Source: Burkholderiales bacterium (lineage in GTDB: Bacteria > Pseudomonadota > Gammaproteobacteria > Burkholderiales > Burkholderiaceae_C). Taken from it: a stretch of 6,051 bases of DNA. The stretch spans positions 1-6,051 of the forward strand of contig CANFYD010000254.1 in assembly GCA_947450745.1 (NCBI GenBank). The letters are read 5' to 3'. Both the position numbers and the translations under genes were made by a program. This document shows, in pieces, positions 1-4,743 of this stretch. The notes under the pieces were generated by a model. That model was not told where the DNA came from, made no database searches, and was given only the letters and a program-made list of their open reading frames with translations. The first letter of the stretch is position 1, and every line of letters starts with the position of its first letter.

Positions 1-78
1 CAACTCCATCAGCGTGAAGCCACGTTGCGGGCCGCTGGCACGCCGCGCTGCGCTTGCTGCTGCAGACGTCTTGCTCAT
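1..78 (-). CDS. Type IV prepilin-like protein (pseudopilin), N-terminal 26 codons only
   Basis: The ATG at 78 overlaps the secretin stop as ATGA. The 26 visible codons give a 20-residue leader, rich in Ala, Ser and Arg and ending in Pro-Gln-Arg-Gly, followed by Phe-Thr-Leu-Met-Glu-Leu at the window edge. Gly20 then Phe, with Glu at mature position 5, is the cleavage and methylation signature recognised by the prepilin peptidase (PilD/GspO). The product should be a major or minor pseudopilin (GspG, GspH or a relative); which one cannot be told because the hydrophobic helix and globular domain lie off the window. No other ATG, GTG or TTG lies between the start and the cleavage site, so the fairly long leader is not a start-choice artefact. 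No strong Shine-Dalgarno is seen upstream, so coupling to secretin translation is likely. Confidence 0.85.
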   Translation of the reverse strand, partial: MSKTSAAASAARRASGPQRGFTLMEL

Positions 79-2189
79 GGCTTGACCGGCTCGGCCGGCG
101 CGCGGCCTGGCACGGGCCGCGCTTGAATCAGTGGAATGCCGGGCATGCCAGTGCCCGGATTGGCCAGCACGGCGGGCGCCGGCGGAGCAGAGGCTACAGC
201 CGCAGCAGCTTGAGCGGGGGCGACATCCACCGTTGCATCGGCCGCCGCCTTCTCGGCCGGGGCTGCAGCCGCTGCCGCGATCGGTGCCGCAGCCGGCGCT
301 GTGCCCGGCTTGGGCGCAGCCAGCTTGATCGTCCCGAGCGGCTCCAGCCGCAGCGGACGGTCGCGCAGCGTGCTGTCGCTGCCGGACCACGCATCGGCAA
401 AGCGCAGGTCGGGTTGAGCCTGCGGGCGAATGATGCGGGGCGTGATCGACAGCACGATCTCGCGCTTCTTGGTGTCGTCGGTGCTGTTCGAGAAGAGCCG
501 CCCCAGCACCGGCAGTTGGCCGATGCCCGGCACCTTCTGCGCCGACTTGCGGTCGTCATCGCTGATCAAGCCGGCCAGAATCTGGGTCTCGCCGTCATGC
601 AGGCGCAAGGCCGTCTGCGCACTGCGGCTGCCGATCTGGTAGGCCCGCCCACCCTGCGTGACGATGGTGTCGCTGACGTTGCTGACTTCGAGATTGAGCT
701 TGATGCCCACGTCTCCGTCGGCATAGACCTGCGGCTCGACCTCCAGCTTGATGCCCACGTCCACATACTGGATCGATCCGGTCAGCACACTGCTCTGGCC
801 GGCTTGCTGCGGCGAGATGATGTTGGTGATGATGGGCAGCTTGTCGCCCACCAGGATGCGCGCCTTCTCCTTGTTGCGCGCACGGATGCGCGGGCTGGCC
901 AGAATGTTGGTGTCGCCGTCCTGCAGCATCAGGTTCAGGGTCGCCGACAACGGCGTGGTCAGCAAGTCATTGCGGGTCAAGGCGCGCAAGCCTCCCAGCG
1001 TCAAATTGGTGCCCGTACCGGTCCCCGTGCCACTGACGGCGGACGGCGTGCTGAGCGTGAACGAGGTCGGCAACTTCAGGCCGATCTCGCTGGCCCGGGT
1101 CGAGGCGATTTCCAGCACCTCGACCTCCAGCATCACCTCGGCGTCGGGCAGGTCGTTGGCCGCAATCAGTCGCTCGGCCAGCGCGATGGCGTCCGGCGTG
1201 TCGCGCATCACCAAGGTGTTCGATTTGATGTCGGTGACGAGGTCCTTGGTCTTCAACATGGTCTTGATGATGTTGGCCATGAAGGCCACATCCACATTGC
1301 TGAGCACGAAGGTGCGGATCTTCAGCTCGGCCAGCTCCTTTTGCTTGGCCGCTGTGGCCGGATAGATCAGCAGCGTGTTGCTGCTGAGCACGCGCTTTTC
1401 AAGCTGGTTCTGCAACAGGATCACATCCAGCGTGTCCTCGACCGACGCGTCCTTCACGAACAGGGTGGTACGCAGATCGCTCTTCACATCGCGGTCCACG
1501 ATCACGTTGACATTGCCGGCACGGGCCAGCGCCTCGAACACCATCTTCAGCGGCGCGTCACGGAATTGCAGCGTTACCGGCCGTTTGAACGCAGCACGCG
1601 CCGCCAGTTGCTCCTCACGCGCCTGGCGTTCAGCCTCGGCGCGATCTTCCAGCTGGCGTTTCAGCGCCAGCGCGCGGGCCTGCTGCGGGCTGTCCTTCAG
1701 CACCAGACGCAGCTGCTCCAGCGCCGGCTCGGTCTGGTTGGCCTGGATCAAGCGCTCCACGTTCAGCAGCTGAAGACCCGCACGGCGCTCCGCCTCGACC
1801 GACTGCAGGCCGCTCTTGACACGTTCGTTGCCCGGCTCGATGCGCGCGGCTTCGCGGTAGCGTTGCACGGCTGCATCCAGCTTGCCGGCGAGGCGCTCGT
1901 CGTCGGCCGCCGCCACCAGCGTCTGCACCGCGCTATTGCGCTGGTTCAGGTAATCGACGCGGTAGCGCAGGTTCTCCGGCTCCAGCGTGTTGGCGCGGCG
2001 CAGCGCCTCCACGGCGGCGACCGGCTTGCCTTGGTCGAGCAGCGCCAGGCCTTGCCGATGCTCGAACTGGGCTGCGCAGCCGCCCAGCCAGACGATAGGC
2101 AAGCAGTACCACGCAGACAGCGGTAACCACCGCCGCAATTGGCGCGACAGCGGGCGCAACACGGGACGCGAGAAGAGTTTCAGCTTCAC
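75..2189 (-). CDS. gspD: Secretin of GspD/PilQ type: TPR-bearing outer-membrane lipoprotein (704 aa)
   Basis: Forms the outer-membrane channel of the secretion or pilus machine. The signal peptide has a basic N-terminus (1-20), a hydrophobic stretch and a lipobox L-G-G-C with Cys38 as the predicted lipidated residue; Ala39 does not signal inner-membrane retention. Three TPR-like helix pairs follow (about 43-84, 96-136 and 141-183), then a charged helix (about 184-202). Next come an STN/N0 domain (about 204-278) with VTLQFRDAPLKMVFEALA, a single NolW-like N1 domain (about 289-347), and the secretin core (about 350-588). The core carries LQDGDTNILASPRIRARNKE (422-441), VGIKLEVEPQVYADG (478-492) and VPGIGQLPVLGRLFS (553-567), a classic secretin signature, ending with EIVLSITPRIIRP (577-589). 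A tail rich in Ala and Pro covers 590-704. Canonical GspD has N0-N1-N2-N3 and no TPR; this one has only one N1-type repeat. The GTG start overlaps the upstream TGA (GTGA) and has a GGAGA site. An unusual Gly-Thr alternation occurs at 387-394 in the core. Confidence 0.95.
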   Translation of the reverse strand: MKLKLFSRPVLRPLSRQLRRWLPLSAWYCLPIVWLGGCAAQFEHRQGLALLDQGKPVAAVEALRRANTLEPENLRYRVDYLNQRNSAVQTLVAAADDERLAGKLDAAVQRYREAARIEPGNERVKSGLQSVEAERRAGLQLLNVERLIQANQTEPALEQLRLVLKDSPQQARALALKRQLEDRAEAERQAREEQLAARAAFKRPVTLQFRDAPLKMVFEALARAGNVNVIVDRDVKSDLRTTLFVKDASVEDTLDVILLQNQLEKRVLSSNTLLIYPATAAKQKELAELKIRTFVLSNVDVAFMANIIKTMLKTKDLVTDIKSNTLVMRDTPDAIALAERLIAANDLPDAEVMLEVEVLEIASTRASEIGLKLPTSFTLSTPSAVSGTGTGTGTNLTLGGLRALTRNDLLTTPLSATLNLMLQDGDTNILASPRIRARNKEKARILVGDKLPIITNIISPQQAGQSSVLTGSIQYVDVGIKLEVEPQVYADGDVGIKLNLEVSNVSDTIVTQGGRAYQIGSRSAQTALRLHDGETQILAGLISDDDRKSAQKVPGIGQLPVLGRLFSNSTDDTKKREIVLSITPRIIRPQAQPDLRFADAWSGSDSTLRDRPLRLEPLGTIKLAAPKPGTAPAAAPIAAAAAAPAEKAAADATVDVAPAQAAAAVASAPPAPAVLANPGTGMPGIPLIQARPVPGRAPAEPVKP

Positions 2190-2758
2190 GAAGGTTCTCC
2201 ATCGACCGCCATGCGGACGGTCAGGTTCTGCTGCAAATTCAAGAAGATCAGCTCGCGCGGGCCGACGTTTTCGAGCCGGTAGCCGCCCTCAAGCGTGTCG
2301 CCGGCCTGCGCCTGTATCAGCTTGTCCCCCAGCCCCAGGTAGACGACGCCGGGCTGACCCTTTTCATTCAGCACGCCGAGCAAGCGGTAAGGCAGGCGCG
2401 GCGGCGGCGGTGGGGGGCGTGGCGGCGGTGGTGGGGGCGGCCCGACAAAGCCCTGCACGACCGGCGCCGCCTGCACGGCCACCACCACCGGTGGTGGCGT
2501 GAACGGGTCCGCGTGACTGCCCGCGTCGAGCAGCTCACGCAGCGGCAGCGCCGCAGCGGTGGTACACACCTCCGCCGCCGTCGGCAGACTCGCAAGCGGC
2601 GAGGTTCGCGTGGCCAAGCCGGCCACTCGCGGCCGCCCGCCCACCGTCTCAGCGCTGTTGTTGCTGTTGCTGCCCTCGGACGGCAGCAGCAGCGAGCGGG
2701 CCCACCACAGTGCCACAGCCAGCCCAAGCAAGGCGATCAAACGGGTGCGCGGCTTCAC
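2186..2758 (-). CDS. PilP/GspC-like periplasmic connector with polyproline linker (190 aa)
   Basis: Expected to bridge the inner-membrane complex to the N-terminal domains of the secretin. It has an N-terminal transmembrane anchor (about 7-25), a low-complexity Ser/Asn/Ala/Pro region (26-106), an ADPFTPP motif (83-89) resembling the DPF motif before the PilP domain, then seven prolines, one Arg and six prolines (107-120). A compact C-terminal beta domain follows (about 121-186), including PYRLLGVLNEKGQPGVVYLG (123-142) and a GDTLEGGYRLENVGPRELIF segment (153-172), which matches the homology-region (HR) pattern of GspC/PilP. The cysteine at 65 is not in a lipobox, so the anchor is a helix, as in GspC, rather than a lipid as in many PilP. 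GTG is the start, overlapping the previous TGA (GTGA). There is no strong Shine-Dalgarno, so translation probably depends on coupling. No PDZ or coiled-coil extension of classical GspC is present. Confidence 0.85.
   Translation of the reverse strand: MKPRTRLIALLGLAVALWWARSLLLPSEGSNSNNSAETVGGRPRVAGLATRTSPLASLPTAAEVCTTAAALPLRELLDAGSHADPFTPPPVVVAVQAAPVVQGFVGPPPPPPPRPPPPPPRLPYRLLGVLNEKGQPGVVYLGLGDKLIQAQAGDTLEGGYRLENVGPRELIFLNLQQNLTVRMAVDGEPS
2196..2200 (-). promoter_or_regulatory. Ribosome binding site for the secretin gene
   Basis: On the minus strand this reads GGAGA, six bases before the GTG at 2189-2187, inside the last codons of the PilP/GspC-like gene. It supports the GTG as the secretin start. 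A nearby ATG at 2202 is in another frame and lacks a sensible product. Confidence 0.75.
2399..2440 (-). repeat. Polyproline codon tract in the PilP/GspC-like gene
   Basis: Low-complexity tract encoding seven consecutive prolines, an arginine and six more prolines. The coding strand is almost pure C with a few A and G; the plus strand is correspondingly G-rich, with many GG runs and runs of six and five G. It forms a stiff spacer between the anchor and the HR-like domain. Confidence 0.9.
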
Positions 2759-3345
2759 GGCGCAAGCTGCCGGAAATACAAACTCAGGCGCAACTGCCCG
2801 GTCAACGCTGCGCCGAAAGCAGCGTCGGTGCTGCGTTCCAGCTCCATGCCGTCCAGCGCAGCATGTGGCAGCCGGTTCAGCAAGGTCGCCACCAGCCGCC
2901 GCATGGCCGGGTAGCTGCCGCGCATCGGCAAGTTGACGCGCAGCCGGATCAAGCCGGGCGGCTGCTCCTCGGCCAAATAGTCAGCACTGTCCGCGCCCAC
3001 CTGCGCCTGCTCCAGCAGGGTCAGCAACAAGGCCACCGACTCGCCGCGCTGGCTCACCGGCGGCAGGCTGTCGAGCAGCACATCACGAGCGTCGCGGATA
3101 TCACGCTGCGGGCTGGCTGGGCTGCCGCGCTGGCGGGCCAGCCTGTCCAGTTGGGCCACATGGTCACGCAGCAGGTCGGCCTGGGCTTGGCGGATCGCGG
3201 GCCTCAGCACGGTCGGCAGCAGAGCAGCCCCCAGCAGCAGCAGCAAAGCTAGCCCACCAACCCATCCGAGCTGCTGCTGCCACCACCAGCGCAGCCGGTT
3301 CAAGCGGGCACGACGAGCGGAGACCGAAGTTATCAGCCCGCTCAT
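2755..3345 (-). CDS. PilO/GspM-like inner-membrane assembly protein (196 aa)
   Basis: Probable partner of the PilN-like protein in the inner-membrane alignment subcomplex. It has a basic, tryptophan-rich cytoplasmic segment (RRARLNRLRWWW, 11-22), one transmembrane helix (about 27-46), a predicted coiled coil (about 50-75) and a C-terminal domain. That domain has RLRVNLPMRGSYPAMRRL (134-151), where GSYPAMRRLV is the Gly-x-Tyr-helix pattern typical of PilO, and a closing strand LTGQLRLSLYF (181-191). Length and layout match PilO/GspM (usually about 160-210 residues). The ATG at 3345 overlaps the upstream stop as ATGA, so this start is favoured. An in-frame start at 3405 would add 20 residues (Arg, Gly and Ala rich) lying inside the upstream gene. 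It ends with TGA at 2755-2757, overlapping the next gene's GTG. The PilO versus GspM label is a matter of convention; both share the fold. Confidence 0.83.
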   Translation of the reverse strand: MSGLITSVSARRARLNRLRWWWQQQLGWVGGLALLLLLGAALLPTVLRPAIRQAQADLLRDHVAQLDRLARQRGSPASPQRDIRDARDVLLDSLPPVSQRGESVALLLTLLEQAQVGADSADYLAEEQPPGLIRLRVNLPMRGSYPAMRRLVATLLNRLPHAALDGMELERSTDAAFGAALTGQLRLSLYFRQLAP

Positions 3346-3932
3346 CGTGGCTGGTCCGTCAGGGCAGCCAGCGGCGCCGACTTGGCTTGCGCGGCGTCGC
3401 CCCAAGCTGCGCCGAGGGTGAAGTCGATCGGGGCGTTGGCCGCAGCATCGGCTTCACCGCGCTGCACTTCGTGGTGGTGCAACAGCACGCCGCGCAAGCG
3501 GGGGTCGTGTTCAAGCGCCAGCAGATAGTCGCCCAAGGCAGCGCTGCCATAGGCCCGGCCACTCACTTCGACCCGGCCCTCGGCGGCATCAGGCATGAAC
3601 TTGCTCAAGACGACGCGGGCACTGGCGTGCACCTCAAACAGGCCCAGCAAGCTGTCCCAGGGCGTCGCCATGTAAGCCGCCAGTGCCTCCACCAAGCGGT
3701 GGCGCTTGCTGTCTTCGGCCGACATGGCGGGCGGCCGCACCGCACTCGCCTGGCGCTGCAGCGACACCAGACCGGCGCGCTGGCTTTGCAAGGCGTTGAA
3801 GTCGCGCAGCGCCAAACTGCCTTGCCAAAGCAGCACCAGCAAGGCCAGCGCGGCCAGGCCCAGGCCAGCCACCGGCCAGCGGCGCGGTGACAGAAAGTCG
3901 TTGTACGGGTGACCGTGGGCGACGTCACGCAT
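3342..3932 (-). CDS. PilN-like inner-membrane assembly protein (196 aa)
   Basis: Bitopic inner-membrane protein expected to pair with the PilO-like product and link the cytoplasmic PilM/ATPase side to the periplasm. It has a short cytoplasmic N-terminus containing NDFLSPRR (11-18), which sits where PilN carries its PilM-binding INLLP-type motif but does not match it well. One hydrophobic helix follows (about 20-37), then a helical stretch (about 40-65). A periplasmic domain contains GRVEVSGRAYGSAALGDYLLALE (split as 119-130 and 131-141), similar in pattern to the PilN signature of strand, Gly-x-Ala, then a helix ending in Leu-Glu. A histidine triplet at 152-154 is unusual. The ATG at 3932 is preferred: GAGTG lies six bases upstream, and the overlap with the previous gene is only 8 bases. 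A GTG at 3941 would add three residues (M-I-L) and cannot be excluded. The stop overlaps the next start as ATGA. Confidence 0.82.
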   Translation of the reverse strand: MRDVAHGHPYNDFLSPRRWPVAGLGLAALALLVLLWQGSLALRDFNALQSQRAGLVSLQRQASAVRPPAMSAEDSKRHRLVEALAAYMATPWDSLLGLFEVHASARVVLSKFMPDAAEGRVEVSGRAYGSAALGDYLLALEHDPRLRGVLLHHHEVQRGEADAAANAPIDFTLGAAWGDAAQAKSAPLAALTDQPR

Positions 3933-4743
3933 AAGAATCACTCGGCAGGCTCAACCACTGCCAGCCCTGCCCGGCCGCCAAGGTGGCCACCTCAGCCTGC
4001 TGCGCGGCATCGGCAGCGGCCACAAAGACCGGCAAGATCAACGGCAGCGGCAGCGGCTGGACCGACGACTGTTCAAGCTCAGCGTTCTCAGCACTCTCGG
4101 CCAACTCGAACGACAGCAGCTCTCGATGGCCTTGCACGCGGGCTCGCAGCACCGCCGCGTCGTCCACCGCGCAACGCTCCCAAGCGATATCGACGATGAC
4201 GCCTTGGCGCAAGCCGACCATCATCACGCCCTCGCGCCGCAACAGCACCACCAGCCCTTCGCCCTTCGGCAGCTCGGCGCGCAGCCGCCAGATGTCGTCG
4301 AACAGCGCCGCGCGCACATGGCGCAACTCGACACCGCGCTCCGCCAGCGTGGCGCGCCAGCCATCGACCAGTTCCGCCGCAATGGCGACGGCCAACCAGA
4401 TCCGCCCACAAGGTGCCAGATGCGTCAGCACCAACCAATCATCGGCATCCAGCATGGCGGTGAAATGCGCACGCGCCTGCGCCACCGAATCATTGAACGA
4501 GCCGTTCGCGGGCAGCGTGGCGTAATACAGAAATTCGTCATCGGCACACAGCGAGGCACGGCGCGGCAACTCGTGGCCGTCCGCAATCAGGGTGCCAAGC
4601 GCCAGTTCCAGCGCTACGCCAGCCCCGCCACGGGCCGTTGCTGCGCCGGTGCAGCGCGCCGGCCAACCGGCTCGCCACAGGCTGGCCTCGCAGGCTTGCG
4701 GCCCGACGCGCAAGCGCAATTCATTCTTCAACAGCGGTAGCAC
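3925..4743 (-). CDS. GspL/PilM-like cytoplasmic assembly protein, divergent (272 aa)
   Basis: This is probably the cytoplasmic partner that docks the assembly ATPase to the inner-membrane subcomplex, the role of PilM in type IV pili and of the GspL cytoplasmic domain in T2SS. The assignment rests mainly on position, between the ATPase and a PilN-like gene. Weak sequence support comes from the pattern around DDEFLYYATLP (69-79), an internal LAVAIAAELVDGWR stretch (117-130), and GLVVLLRREGVMMVGLRQG (163-181), which could be paired beta strands of an actin-like fold. I see no clear nucleotide-binding glycine or aspartate motif and no convincing transmembrane helix; 231-242 is hydrophobic but short and proline-broken. 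At 272 residues it is shorter than typical PilM (about 350) or full GspL (about 400). The GTG start at 4743 is chosen for its perfect Shine-Dalgarno six bases upstream. It ends with TGA at 3925-3927, overlapping the next gene. That the gene is real is near certain; the family call is moderate. Confidence 0.75.
   Translation of the reverse strand: MLPLLKNELRLRVGPQACEASLWRAGWPARCTGAATARGGAGVALELALGTLIADGHELPRRASLCADDEFLYYATLPANGSFNDSVAQARAHFTAMLDADDWLVLTHLAPCGRIWLAVAIAAELVDGWRATLAERGVELRHVRAALFDDIWRLRAELPKGEGLVVLLRREGVMMVGLRQGVIVDIAWERCAVDDAAVLRARVQGHRELLSFELAESAENAELEQSSVQPLPLPLILPVFVAAADAAQQAEVATLAAGQGWQWLSLPSDSYA

Noticed and set aside
1008..1031. A DNA tandem repeat at the Gly-Thr alternation in the secretin.
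   Set aside because: The codons differ from unit to unit (GGC, GGG, GGT; ACG, ACC), so there is no real nucleotide repeat, only four Gly-Thr pairs in the protein.
748..1773. Two further plus-strand open frames (748-1365 and 1375-1773) antisense to the secretin.
   Set aside because: They are Ser/Arg-rich low-complexity translations with no domain and no ribosome site, in a third antisense frame of the secretin.
54..2126. A 690-codon plus-strand open frame covering nearly the whole secretin gene.
   Set aside because: The translation is Arg/Gln/Leu/His-rich with no recognisable domain, while the minus-strand frame has unmistakable secretin motifs. Long antisense open frames are expected from high-GC codon usage.
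2400..2440. A possible G-quadruplex on the plus strand.
   Set aside because: Only two runs have three or more G, the rest being GG. It is explained by proline codons on the coding strand, so it is not listed as a separate structural element.
2755..3405. A longer PilO/GspM-like protein starting at 3405.
   Set aside because: The 20 extra residues precede the basic and transmembrane segment without any family match, and the ATGA overlap at 3342-3345 gives a natural coupled start.
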